Of a stretch of DNA of 64,000 nucleotides, positions 25,950-33,718 are shown one piece after another. The notes beneath the pieces were generated by a model, which was not told where the DNA came from, searched no databases, and worked only from the letters and a program-made list of their open reading frames with translations. Position 1 is the first letter of the stretch, and every line of letters begins with the position of its first letter. The position numbers were made by a program, and so were the translations under genes. This stretch comes from Anaerolineales bacterium (lineage in GTDB: Bacteria > Chloroflexota > Anaerolineae > Anaerolineales > Villigracilaceae), in NCBI GenBank assembly GCA_023382595.1, contig JAHDWB010000001.1, forward strand, positions 806,001 through 870,000, in the 5' to 3' direction.

Positions 25950-26786
25950 ATGCAAACAAAACCATCCAAATTCGAAACCCTTGCCAGCTGGCTCGTTCCC
26001 ATTGCCGCGATCCTTGCGGTTGCCGCATGGTTCTATATCGCCCCCGAAGGCGCTCTTGGGAAACTTGGCGCCATCGGCTACGCCGTCTGTCACCGCATCG
26101 AAGAGCGCTCCTTCCACATCGACGACCATCAGCTTCCGCTGTGCGCGCGCTGTACCGGTGAATTCTACGCCGCGGGCGCGGCGCTTCTCTTTCAGGCATT
26201 CGTCAGCGGGCGCAGGAGCAAACTCCCTTCGCGCGGGGTCATTGCGGTCCTGGCTGTCTTCTTCCTGGCATTCGCCGTCGACGGGACGAATTCCTACGTG
26301 TATCTTCTCAAACTGACATCGGCGGGCGCACTCGACCACATCCCCAATCTCTACACACCCAACAACGCCCTGCGCCTCTTCACGGGCAGCGGCATGGGCA
26401 TTGCGCTCGCGGCGGTCCTGTACCCGGTCGTCAACCAGACCCTCTGGCGCGAAACCGATGACCGCCCCGCGCTCGAATGGAAATCCCTCGGCATGTTGAC
26501 CGCGATCATTGCGGTCGTCAACCTGCTCATCCTGACCGAAAGCCCGATCATCCTCTACCCCATTGCCTACGTCAGCGCGCTCGGAACGCTCTCCCTGCTG
26601 GTGATGGTCTTCATGATCCTGTGGGTCATCATCATGAAACAGGACAACACCTTCGAAACTCCGCGCCAGCTCTGGCTCGCTTTCGCATCGGGTCTGACCC
26701 TAGCCCTGCTGCTCATCCTGAGCATTGACCTGCTCCGACTGCAGTTCACCGGCACCTGGAACGGCTTCCCCGGGCTGACAGGCTGA
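25950..26786 (+). CDS. DUF2085 domain membrane protein
   Basis: A 278-residue membrane protein with about seven hydrophobic segments. The DUF2085 signature is present: CHRIEERSF with Cys47, then QLPLCARCTGEF with Cys65 and Cys68, between the first and second membrane helices. The conserved His and Cys residues could bind a metal at the membrane surface, but no family member has a settled function. The mRNA is probably leaderless. A DUF4126 membrane protein gene follows 59 bases downstream with its own TATAAT and ribosome binding site. Confidence 0.85.
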   Translation: MQTKPSKFETLASWLVPIAAILAVAAWFYIAPEGALGKLGAIGYAVCHRIEERSFHIDDHQLPLCARCTGEFYAAGAALLFQAFVSGRRSKLPSRGVIAVLAVFFLAFAVDGTNSYVYLLKLTSAGALDHIPNLYTPNNALRLFTGSGMGIALAAVLYPVVNQTLWRETDDRPALEWKSLGMLTAIIAVVNLLILTESPIILYPIAYVSALGTLSLLVMVFMILWVIIMKQDNTFETPRQLWLAFASGLTLALLLILSIDLLRLQFTGTWNGFPGLTG

Positions 26787-26845
26787 CAACGAATCCCTTC
26801 AAAACCCGTATAATAAGATATAGGATTTTGAAGAAGGAGAAAAAA

Positions 26846-27421
26846 ATGGAATTACTTCTCAACATATTCTCTGCATTTGGCTTGTCCGCCAGCGCAGGAT
26901 TGAACGCCTACATTCCCCTTTTGGTGGTCGGCACCATCGCGCATTATTTCCCCAATTCCCTCACGCTCAATACGCCTTTCGACCTGCTTGCCAATCCGTG
27001 GATCCTGATCGTGCTCGGCGTGCTGGTCATCATCGAAATGGTTTCGGACAAGATCCCCGCTGTAAACCACATCAACGACATCATCCAGACCTTCATCCGC
27101 CCCGCGGCGGGCGCGGTCGCCTTTGCCGCCAGCGCAAATGTCATCACCGATATCAATCCGGTGCTGGCGCTTGCCTGCGGTCTGCTCGTGGCGGGGAGCG
27201 TGCACACGGTCAAAGCTGCGGCGGTCCGCCCTGCCATTACCGCCGCCACCGCCGGCGCGGGCACCACCCCGACGTCCATTGCGGAGGACATCATCGCATT
27301 TACCACGTCCATTCTGGCGATCATGCTCCCGGTCATTGCGGGCATCATCCTGATCATCGCGCTCGCGTTCCTCATTTGGTGGTGGTGGCGGCGCACCAAC
27401 AAGGCGCGAGCCGCCGCCTGA
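26846..27421 (+). CDS. DUF4126 domain membrane protein
   Basis: About 191 residues with four to five membrane segments. The N-terminus GLSASAGLNAYIPLLVVG and the block IEMVSDKIPAVNHINDIIQTF are typical of DUF4126 proteins, whose function is unknown. The C-terminus ends in a hydrophobic helix followed by WWWWRR and basic residues. ATG 26846 has AAGGAG six bases upstream; an in-frame TTG at 26828 contains that site and is not the start. A likely -10 TATAAT is at about 26809-26814. Confidence 0.82.
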   Translation: MELLLNIFSAFGLSASAGLNAYIPLLVVGTIAHYFPNSLTLNTPFDLLANPWILIVLGVLVIIEMVSDKIPAVNHINDIIQTFIRPAAGAVAFAASANVITDINPVLALACGLLVAGSVHTVKAAAVRPAITAATAGAGTTPTSIAEDIIAFTTSILAIMLPVIAGIILIIALAFLIWWWWRRTNKARAAA

Positions 27422-27522
27422 TGGGATTATCAGGTTGTTAACATTTTCCGCCTGATTTTTTCGTTTATAATGCATGCACGCTGTCATTGTGCGATATTCA
27501 TTCACTCAAAGGAGAAGAAATC

Positions 27523-27681
27523 ATGTCTGAAATGCCTGTTACCCCCGAAGAGCAGCCCAAAAAGAACAATCAGGGACTTATCATCGGCATCGTCGTCGCA
27601 GTTTTGCTGTGTTGCTGCTGTTCCGTCGTCGCTGGCGGTTGGTTCTTCGGCGACACCATCGTCCAAATGCTCGGCATGTAA
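27523..27681 (+). CDS. Small single-span membrane protein with a cysteine run (52 residues)
   Basis: A 52-residue protein. It has a hydrophilic N-terminus (MSEMPVTPEEQPKKNNQ), one membrane helix GLIIGIVVAVLLCCCCSVV and a short tail GGWFFGDTIVQMLGM. The start is supported by AAAGGAGAAG before the ATG and the gene by a strong terminator ten bases after the stop. Four adjacent cysteines near the end of the helix may be acylated or bind metal; this is speculation. I do not recognise a named family. An in-frame start at 27487 would contain the ribosome binding site and is rejected. Confidence 0.7.
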   Translation: MSEMPVTPEEQPKKNNQGLIIGIVVAVLLCCCCSVVAGGWFFGDTIVQMLGM

Positions 27682-27690
27682 ACTGGACTT

Positions 27691-27729
27691 ATCAAAAAAT
27701 CCTCCGTTCAACGCGGAGGATTTTTTGAT
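27691..27729. terminator. Bidirectional intrinsic terminator
   Basis: A perfect 16-pair stem ATCAAAAAATCCTCCG / CGGAGGATTTTTTGAT with a seven-base loop. It ends the small membrane-protein gene on the plus strand and overlaps the last codons of the DUF402 gene on the minus strand, so it can serve both convergent units. Confidence 0.85.
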
Positions 27730-28157
27730 TCAAAGTACCGCTTAAGTTCGCGCAAACCAGCAAATGCCCCCTGCCTTGTTGTATCATCCAGTTTCAATTC
27801 TTCCAACTCATCTTCGTCCAGGACGGTTTGCCGCCCATCGGCGGAGACCCACAAATCGAGCGCCAGATCCACATAGGAGACCTGTCCATCTTCGATGACG
27901 GCGGGCTTGCTGATATTGCAGTACCAGCCTTTCAATTTGCCGTCGTCGCGGTCATAAATTTCGAAGATGTTGTACCACTTATCGGCATAAAACGTTTCAA
28001 CGAAACGGTCATTGCGTTTCAGTACGATCTCTTGAAAGGGCATATCGTCGCGGTTGAAGAAGGCTTCCACGGTGATCGAAGTGTCATCACGGCACAGTAT
28101 TTCGCTGTCGTATTGCCAGGTCACTTCGTCTGCCAGATTCTTTTTCAGGATTTTCAT
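27708..28157 (-). CDS. DUF402 domain protein
   Basis: About 149 residues matching DUF402 (FomD/YtqA-like): WYNIFEIYDRDDGKLKGWYCNISKP, followed by YVDLALDLWVSADG and VLDEDELEEL. These give the Asp/Glu-rich site that binds divalent metal in known nucleoside phosphate hydrolases of this fold. ATG 28157 overlaps the stop of the ABC ATPase gene (ATGA); ATG 28166 is also possible. It is the last gene of the thiamine operon, but a link to thiamine is only positional. Confidence 0.8.
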   Translation of the reverse strand: MKILKKNLADEVTWQYDSEILCRDDTSITVEAFFNRDDMPFQEIVLKRNDRFVETFYADKWYNIFEIYDRDDGKLKGWYCNISKPAVIEDGQVSYVDLALDLWVSADGRQTVLDEDELEELKLDDTTRQGAFAGLRELKRYFESKNPPR

Positions 28158-29164
28158 GACAGGCATTTTACCTGAACCTGCACAGTGATGACATCGCCAA
28201 CCTTTGGCGCTTCTTTCATGTGGATGACAAGCCCGCCTCTGCCTTTGACCTGAAACTGGTCTTGTTTAAAAAGCACATCCTCTACTGCGAGTTGAATCTC
28301 ACCTCGGACCTCCCCCCCCCGCCCCTCTCCTGAAGGAGAGGGGGGCTGTTGTAGTAGCAAATGGAGTTTTTCGCCAATTTTTTGTGCACAACTCAAATTG
28401 AAAATGCCAAATTCTGTTTTGACTTTGTTTTCTGAAATTACTTCGGCATCAATAATGTTTCCAATGCCAAGTAGTTTAGCGACTGCCGCAAACTTCGGGT
28501 CTCTCCAAATTGCCTGCGGGGCAGCATCGTGGATGATGGTGCCTTCATGCAGAACGAGGATGCGGTCTGCAATAGAAAAGGCTTCTTCCTGATCGTGGGT
28601 GACATAGATGGCTGGGATTTTGGTCTTATGCAAGATGCCGCGAATCTCGTTGAGCAGGTCTTCCTTCAGAGAACGATCCAATGCGCCGAGGGGTTCATCG
28701 AACATCAACAGGCGAGGTTGGGGGGCAAGAGCGCGGGCGAGAGCCACACGCTGCTGTTCGCCGCCGGAGAGGTCGGTCACTTTGCGGGAGTCAAAGCCAA
28801 CCAAATTGACCTGTTCCAAAAGTCCGGCTACACGCAGAGAAATTTCTTCGGCAGGGACGTTCCGCATTTTCAAGCCGAAGGCGAGGTTGTCAAAAACGTT
28901 CAGGTGAGGGAAAAGCCCATAGTCCTGGAAGACCAAGCCAAAGTCACGGAGGTGAGGCGGAGTACCGGCGAGGTCAAGATCGTTTAGCAGAATCGCTCCA
29001 CGTTCGGGAAAATCCAATCCAGCGATCATCCTCAAAATAGTGCTTTTGCCGCTACCCGATGCGCCAAGCAAACAAACAGTTTCACCTTGTGAGACGGTGA
29101 AGGAGATGTCGGTGAGCAGCGGCTTGCCTTCGTAGGATTTGACGACGTTGCGAAGTTCGAGCAT
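28154..29164 (-). CDS. ABC transporter ATP-binding protein (thiamine importer type)
   Basis: A 336-residue ATPase: Walker A GASGSGKST at 34-42, Q-loop QDYGLF, signature LSGGEQQR, Walker B LLMFDEP, then the switch His in YVTHDQEEA, followed by a TOBE-like regulatory domain. In that domain, around residues 272-288, the sequence PPSPSGEGRGGEV is the translation of a palindromic repeat, with a run of nine G on the coding strand, inserted in frame. It abuts the permease gene and belongs to the operon controlled by the TPP riboswitch, so it should energise thiamine uptake. FbpC-type iron importers are alike in sequence, so the riboswitch is the deciding evidence. Confidence 0.87.
   Translation of the reverse strand: MLELRNVVKSYEGKPLLTDISFTVSQGETVCLLGASGSGKSTILRMIAGLDFPERGAILLNDLDLAGTPPHLRDFGLVFQDYGLFPHLNVFDNLAFGLKMRNVPAEEISLRVAGLLEQVNLVGFDSRKVTDLSGGEQQRVALARALAPQPRLLMFDEPLGALDRSLKEDLLNEIRGILHKTKIPAIYVTHDQEEAFSIADRILVLHEGTIIHDAAPQAIWRDPKFAAVAKLLGIGNIIDAEVISENKVKTEFGIFNLSCAQKIGEKLHLLLQQPPSPSGEGRGGEVRGEIQLAVEDVLFKQDQFQVKGRGGLVIHMKEAPKVGDVITVQVQVKCLS
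28312..28343. repeat. Palindromic repeat and C9 run inside the ABC ATPase gene
   Basis: A run of nine C (28312-28320) is followed by the stem CCCCTCTCC / GGAGAGGGG with a TGAA loop (28322-28343). The element keeps the reading frame open and adds a Gly/Pro/Ser-rich segment to the protein. The homopolymer could slip during replication. Confidence 0.65.
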
Positions 29165-30852
29165 TAGAGTTCTCCGGCGTTGTTGAAACGCAATTTTTCG
29201 ATGAGCAAAATGCTGAGCGTGGTAAGCAGCATGAGGACGGTTGCCATCGCCATGGCTTGACCGTAGTTGAGACCGCCGGGCTGCGAGAGGAAGCGTGAGA
29301 TGGCGATGGGGATGGTGGGATATTCGGGGCGGGTGATGAGCAGGGTGGCGCCGAATTCGCCGAGCGAGACGGTGAAGGCGAAGGTGGCGGCGCTAAGTGT
29401 GGCGCGTGAGAGGATGGGAAAGTCTACGGTTTGCCAAACGCGCAGAGGCGATGCACCGAGAGTTGATGCGGCTTGGCGCAGTCGTTCAGGGATGGATGCG
29501 AGCGCGGGTTGCAATGTACGGATAACGAAGGGCAACGCAATCAACGTGTGTGCAATGGGAATGAAGAACGGCGAAGCGATGAGCCGCCCGAAGGAAAGAA
29601 TGAAACCAAGTCCCATCATCACGGCGGAGGCGCCGAGCGGAAGCATGAGGAATGGGTCGAGAATTTTTTCTAGGCGGGTCGGTTTGGCGAGGGCATAGGC
29701 GGCGGGATAACCGAGCGCCAGTGAAAGGATGACGTTGATACCAGCAAACCCCAGCGAGTTGGCGGCGGCTTGCACAGGCGGGACGTAGAACAACGAACCG
29801 CGTCGGTTGATGAAGAGTTCTTCGTAGTAATCAGTGGTGAATCCGTATTGGATTTGTTCTCGTTGCCCGCGGTCAGCTTCGAGGCGGGTGATGGAGCGGA
29901 TGGGGAGAGAGAGTAAGGGCAGAAGGAAGAAGGCAGAAAGCAGAAGGTAGAAAGTGGCGACGAAGAGTTTTTCCTTGATGGTCTTTGGCGGGCGGACAGT
30001 GGAGAAGCGCGGGGCAGTTTGGGTTTGGACTTGATTGATGGTACGCGAGTAGAGAATGGAGAAAATCAAGGTGAAAACAAGTTGAATGGCGGCAAGCAGT
30101 GCGGCAAGATTCAGGTTGGGGAGCTGCAAGGCGCGGATGTAGATCTCCACTTCGAGGGTGGCGAATTGCGATCCGCCCAGCAGGAGGATGACTCCGAAAC
30201 TTGTGAAGTCGAACATGAAGACGAGCAGGGCGGCGGCGAGCAGGGAGGGACGAAGGATCGGGAAGATGACATCTTTCCAGACATGGAATGTATCCGCGCC
30301 GAGAGAACGGGCAGAGGCTTCGAGTTTTGGGTCCAGCCGTGAGAGGGTATTGCCGACGATGCGAATGACGATGGTGGTGTTGTAAAAGGTGTGGGCGATC
30401 AAGATAAGGATAAAGGGTGAAGGATGAATAACGAAAGAAGGAAAGAGGAAAGAAAATAGTCCGCGCGAAGAAAAGATTGAGTTGAAGGCGGCAGCGACAA
30501 CCACTGTGGGAAGCATGAAGGGGATGGCAGTCAACGCGCGGAGCAGGGATTTGCCGCGGAAGTCAAATTTGGAGAAGAGAATAGCGGCGGGGAGTCCGAG
30601 GGCGAAGGTGAGGAGGGTGGAGAGGAAGGCTTGGTAGAAGGTGAAGAGTAATGAGTTCCAAATGATGCGGAGGTTATTGAGGTCGATGAGGGTTTCGAGA
30701 TCGAAGGTAAGGGCGAGGATCTTAAAAAGGGGGAAAAAGAAAAAAGAAAGTAAAAAGAGAAGGGTGGGAATCCAAAACAGAATCCGCGAATTAGAAGAAA
30801 TAAAGGTGCGGATATTTATTGGTTTGAAATACTTACTGGTTGGTAAATTCAT
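29164..30852 (-). CDS. ABC transporter permease, fused two-domain (ThiP/FbpB type)
   Basis: A 562-residue protein with twelve or so membrane segments in two homologous halves. Each half has an EAA-type loop: ASARSLGADTFHVWKDVIFPILRPS in the first (split here only for description) and RQAASTLGASPLRVWQ in the second. Such fused permeases are typical of thiamine (ThiP) and ferric (FbpB) importers. It sits between the substrate-binding protein and the ATPase gene, whose start shares a base with its stop. The upstream TPP riboswitch favours thiamine or a thiamine precursor as substrate. Confidence 0.87.
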   Translation of the reverse strand: MNLPTSKYFKPINIRTFISSNSRILFWIPTLLFLLSFFFFPLFKILALTFDLETLIDLNNLRIIWNSLLFTFYQAFLSTLLTFALGLPAAILFSKFDFRGKSLLRALTAIPFMLPTVVVAAAFNSIFSSRGLFSFLFPSFVIHPSPFILILIAHTFYNTTIVIRIVGNTLSRLDPKLEASARSLGADTFHVWKDVIFPILRPSLLAAALLVFMFDFTSFGVILLLGGSQFATLEVEIYIRALQLPNLNLAALLAAIQLVFTLIFSILYSRTINQVQTQTAPRFSTVRPPKTIKEKLFVATFYLLLSAFFLLPLLSLPIRSITRLEADRGQREQIQYGFTTDYYEELFINRRGSLFYVPPVQAAANSLGFAGINVILSLALGYPAAYALAKPTRLEKILDPFLMLPLGASAVMMGLGFILSFGRLIASPFFIPIAHTLIALPFVIRTLQPALASIPERLRQAASTLGASPLRVWQTVDFPILSRATLSAATFAFTVSLGEFGATLLITRPEYPTIPIAISRFLSQPGGLNYGQAMAMATVLMLLTTLSILLIEKLRFNNAGEL

Positions 30853-30861
30853 TTTTGTTCA

Positions 30862-30922
30862 TCGCAGAGGCGCAGAGAGCACGGAGTTTTCTTTCTCTGT
30901 GTTCTCCGCGCCTCCGCGGTTG
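30862..30922. repeat. Intergenic inverted repeat between permease and binding-protein genes
   Basis: CGCAGAGGCGCAGAGA is mirrored by TCTCCGCGCCTCCGCG with a pyrimidine-rich centre. It occupies almost all of the 74-base gap inside the operon and could weaken or stabilise the mRNA between the two genes, as REP elements often do. It looks like a dispersed repeat. Confidence 0.5.
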
Positions 30923-30926
30923 ATCT

Positions 30927-31973
30927 TTATTTCATCGCTTCATTCCACGCTTCTATCCATGTATCGCGGTTGGCGGCGATGTCAGCGAAAGTAATGGAAG
31001 CAGGCTGGTCAGCGATTCGAGCATGCTGCACGAACACTTCAGGCAATTGCGCGGATTGGTTCACGGGATAGACGAACATATTGAGCGGCATATCTTCCTG
31101 GAATTGTTTGCCGAGCATAAAGTCTACAAATTTTTCAGCGAGGTCGCGGTTCTGTCCATTTTTTAGAATCCCAACAAATTCGATCTGACGGAAGCACATG
31201 CCCGAAGCAACGATGGATGCGGTCGGGGACTCGCTCAGCGGTTCGGAGGCGAAGAACACTTCCGCGGCGGGGCTGGAAGCGTACGAGACGACCATCGGTT
31301 GCGGTCCCTGCCCCGAGGAAGCAGAGAAGTTGGTGTAGTAGGCAGTCTCCCAACTATCGACCACCACCACCCCATTGTCTTTGAGGTTCTGCCAGTAATC
31401 CAGAAAACTGTCACCGAAATAAGCGCGGGTGGCAAGCATGAACGCCAAACCGGGCGAAGAGGTGGCAGGATTTTGCACCACGAGCAAACCGTTGTATTCG
31501 GGCTTTGCCAAGTCTTCGAACGAAGCAGGCACGGCTAAATTATTTTCTTCAAAATATTTTTTGTCGTAGTTGATGCACACATCGCCATAGTCCACGGGCA
31601 AGGCGCGATAAGAAGAATCAAGCACGAACTCGGAGGGCACGTCGCTCAACGCGGGCGATTGATACGCATCAAAGATATCCGCTTCGAGGGCGCGCGAGAG
31701 GAAGGTATTGTCCACGCCGAACATTACATCCGCAAGCGGGGCGTCTTTGGTGAGGACAGCTTTGTTGAGCATGGTACCTGTGTCACCACTGGCAAGGAAA
31801 ACAACATCAACATTGTTCTCTTGTTCAAAGGCGGTCACAATATCTTCGCTGATCGCAAACGAGTCGTGGGTCATGACGGTGAGGGTGGCGGGTCCTGCAG
31901 GGGCGCAGGAGGCGAGGATGAAAGATAAAAGAAGAAAGATGGTTATAAGTGGAAAGTGGAAAGTTTTTTTCAT
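30927..31973 (-). CDS. Thiamine ABC transporter substrate-binding lipoprotein (TbpA-like)
   Basis: About 348 residues. A lipoprotein signal (MKKTFHFPLI, hydrophobic core, lipobox LASC) is followed by TLTVMTHDSFAISEDIVTAFE and FLASGDTGTMLNKAVL. These blocks are characteristic of the TbpA/ThiB family of periplasmic thiamine binders. Later blocks DYGDVCINYDKKYF and PATSSPGLAF also fit. ATG 31973 starts the signal peptide, so an ATG at 32051 is rejected. The gene lies 16 bases after the thiamine pyrophosphokinase gene and is in the TPP-riboswitch operon. Confidence 0.9.
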   Translation of the reverse strand: MKKTFHFPLITIFLLLSFILASCAPAGPATLTVMTHDSFAISEDIVTAFEQENNVDVVFLASGDTGTMLNKAVLTKDAPLADVMFGVDNTFLSRALEADIFDAYQSPALSDVPSEFVLDSSYRALPVDYGDVCINYDKKYFEENNLAVPASFEDLAKPEYNGLLVVQNPATSSPGLAFMLATRAYFGDSFLDYWQNLKDNGVVVVDSWETAYYTNFSASSGQGPQPMVVSYASSPAAEVFFASEPLSESPTASIVASGMCFRQIEFVGILKNGQNRDLAEKFVDFMLGKQFQEDMPLNMFVYPVNQSAQLPEVFVQHARIADQPASITFADIAANRDTWIEAWNEAMK

Positions 31974-31989
31974 GGGTATTCCTTTTAAA

Positions 31990-32637
31990 TCAATTACCAG
32001 CGATGTGAGTGATGAGCAACAAACCGCTTTTGATGGAAATGGTTGCAACATCGGCAGTCATTTCGTTGCTGATGCCGCGGGTCTTGTCGGGGTATAACGT
32101 TTCATAATGAAGATGCCAGCGCAGGTTTTCAGTGAAAACACCGGTGACTTCACCCTGCCAGGGGATGAGCGAGACGATGTCTCCGCTTCTCCCTTCAACT
32201 CGGGCTTGGCCTCTGCAAAAGAAAATTTCTTCTACGCCGTCAGCGAGGCGGATGTCGCAGGTTGCAAGTTGAAGGTTTGAAAGCAGGGCGATGTTGGCGA
32301 GGGCTTGGTCCATGCGACCACCGAGGGCGGCGAGGATGAGAATCTGGTCAGGCTTCAAAGCCAGAGCATGGTCAATGGCGAGTTCGAGGTCGGTTTCGTT
32401 CTTATCGGCCGGGTGCCGAATCATCTGCACACCCAACTCTTTCATCTTTCTTCTTTCTTCTTCGGTTACCGAATCCAAATCCCCGATGACAACATTAGGA
32501 ACAAGTCCCAATGCAATGGCATGACGTGTCCCGCCGTCCGCGCAGAGGATGAAGTCATCGGGACGGATGAGGGCACGTGCTTTTTCAGGGTTAGGCAGGC
32601 TGCCGTTGGCGAAAATTATTATGCGAGACATATTCAT
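31990..32637 (-). CDS. thiN: Thiamine diphosphokinase
   Basis: About 215 residues. It has ILCADGGTRHAIALGLVPNVVIGDLDS, which gives the Asp-rich nucleotide and metal site of thiamine pyrophosphokinases, then the HPADKNETDLELAIDHAL block and LGGRMDQALANI. The enzyme transfers pyrophosphate from ATP to thiamine to give TPP, the ligand of the riboswitch upstream. The start is either ATG 32637 or ATG 32631; more upstream in-frame ATGs lie within a repeat element. It is the first gene of the operon. Confidence 0.9.
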   Translation of the reverse strand: MNMSRIIIFANGSLPNPEKARALIRPDDFILCADGGTRHAIALGLVPNVVIGDLDSVTEEERRKMKELGVQMIRHPADKNETDLELAIDHALALKPDQILILAALGGRMDQALANIALLSNLQLATCDIRLADGVEEIFFCRGQARVEGRSGDIVSLIPWQGEVTGVFTENLRWHLHYETLYPDKTRGISNEMTADVATISIKSGLLLITHIAGN

Positions 32638-32640
32638 GAT

Positions 32641-32677
32641 CCATGAGATTGCTTCAGGCATCGCCCTCGCAATGACG
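32641..32677. repeat. REP-like half-element
   Basis: CATGAGATTGCTTCAGGCAT with CTCGCAATGACGG matches the same repeat family as the element at 17738-17857, but only one arm is present. It lies between the riboswitch terminator and the thiN start, in the transcribed leader. Confidence 0.5.
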
Positions 32678-32689
32678 GAGTTAAAAATA

Positions 32690-32716
32690 AAACATCCTCT
32701 TCAGCGGAGGATGTTT
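32690..32716 (-). terminator. Intrinsic terminator of the TPP riboswitch
   Basis: On the minus strand the stem AAACATCCTC / GAGGATGTTT with a seven-base loop is followed by TATTTTTAA. Its 5' arm and loop include CCTCCGCTG (32702-32710), which can pair perfectly over nine bases with CAGCGGAGG at 32736-32744 in the aptamer's 3' strand. Without ligand that pairing would act as antiterminator; with TPP bound the terminator is free to form. Confidence 0.85.
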
Positions 32717-32730
32717 GCGGGCATATTGAG

Positions 32731-32822
32731 AAATCCCTCCGCTGGCATTAACCAGATCAGGTGATGCGGGTCGAGCGCGTTCACGCTCCTCTCAGCCTTT
32801 CGAAAAGGCTCCCCGTTCGGTT
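32731..32822 (-). promoter_or_regulatory. TPP riboswitch (THI element)
   Basis: The minus strand shows the conserved THI blocks in order: ACGGGGAGCC near 32815, GGCTGAGAGG near 32795, then GACCCG, ACCTGATCTGGTTAATGCCA (32743-32762) and GCGGAGGGA. These are the pyrophosphate- and pyrimidine-binding parts of the TPP aptamer. It precedes thiamine diphosphokinase and a thiamine-type ABC importer, and a terminator/antiterminator pair follows, so TPP should switch the operon off at transcription. Confidence 0.96.
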
Positions 32823-32830
32823 GTGATGTG

Positions 32831-32859
32831 AGTATATGACCGTGATCGTAATGTGTCAA
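32831..32859 (-). promoter_or_regulatory. Promoter of the thiamine operon
   Basis: On the minus strand TTGACA (32859-32854), 17 bases, TATACT (32836-32831). The predicted start, about seven bases later, is just before the riboswitch. The hexamers and spacing are near consensus. Confidence 0.85.
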
Positions 32860-32917
32860 GCCAAAAATTCAGGGATGGTTAATAAAAACAGGGCGGCGAA
32901 TCCGGTCACTGCCCTGT

Positions 32918-33706
32918 TTAGCGGACGCGGCGTTTCCACTCTTCCTTAAGCTGCAACTCCCTTGGGCTAAGCCCTGAGTCAAGTGCGAGGAAATCGGTAA
33001 GCAGACGATTGAACTGGGCGGGATTATCCAGCATGGGGAAATGCCCGGTCCCTTCGAGGTTGATCTGGTGCATATGCATCGGCAGGGCATCCACCTTTTC
33101 CTGCGAGGGAACGGTCAACGCGGGGTTGTTCGCGCCGTACACGAACAAACAAGGTACGCCAAGATTACGGATGTTCGGGAACAAATTATCAGCCTGGAGG
33201 CTGCTGATCGAAGCAGAAACAGCTTTCGTGTCCACTTTGGAGGCGTCTGACAGGGCGGACATAACTTCGGGCGAGCGGGATGTCAGCCAGTCGACAATTT
33301 CCGCAGGGGGAGTTGTCCTCATGCGGGGATTGAGCGCCTCATACTCAAGCGGACAGTTGATCGCCATGACACGATCCACGTTTGTGTGCCATTGCTTTAG
33401 GAAGTTCAGCCCCACCAGCGCGCCGAGGTCATGCCCAACAATGGCAACCTTTCCAATGCCCATTTCGACGAGGAACCGGTTGACAAGTTCCGCCTGTCGT
33501 TCGAGGGAATATTGATCTTCTTTGCGGGCGGTGTCGCCGAAGCCGAAGAGATCGAGCGCGTAGGCGCGGAACGATGTGGATGCGACCTGCATGGAGTTGA
33601 TCCAATAACGCCATGAGCCGACCCAGCCGTGCAGGAAGACGATGGGACGCCCGCGTCCCAATGCCTCGTAATGCACCATCGAACCGTCAAGAATGATTGC
33701 GCTCAT
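32918..33706 (-). CDS. Alpha/beta hydrolase with Asp nucleophile
   Basis: A 262-residue alpha/beta hydrolase. The oxyanion region is FLHGWVGSW, the nucleophile elbow is VGHDLGAL with Asp instead of Ser, and the catalytic His is in GTGHFPMLD. An Asp nucleophile is typical of haloalkane dehalogenases, fluoroacetate dehalogenases and epoxide hydrolases. It is a clear paralogue of the Ser-type hydrolase at 45599-46399: the first 60 residues share HYE, GRGRP, LHGW, GSW and YALD blocks. It is the last gene of the large minus-strand cluster, 13 bases after the CheY-like gene. No signal peptide is seen. Confidence 0.85.
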   Translation of the reverse strand: MSAIILDGSMVHYEALGRGRPIVFLHGWVGSWRYWINSMQVASTSFRAYALDLFGFGDTARKEDQYSLERQAELVNRFLVEMGIGKVAIVGHDLGALVGLNFLKQWHTNVDRVMAINCPLEYEALNPRMRTTPPAEIVDWLTSRSPEVMSALSDASKVDTKAVSASISSLQADNLFPNIRNLGVPCLFVYGANNPALTVPSQEKVDALPMHMHQINLEGTGHFPMLDNPAQFNRLLTDFLALDSGLSPRELQLKEEWKRRVR

Positions 33707-33718
33707 GTATGCCCGGGT

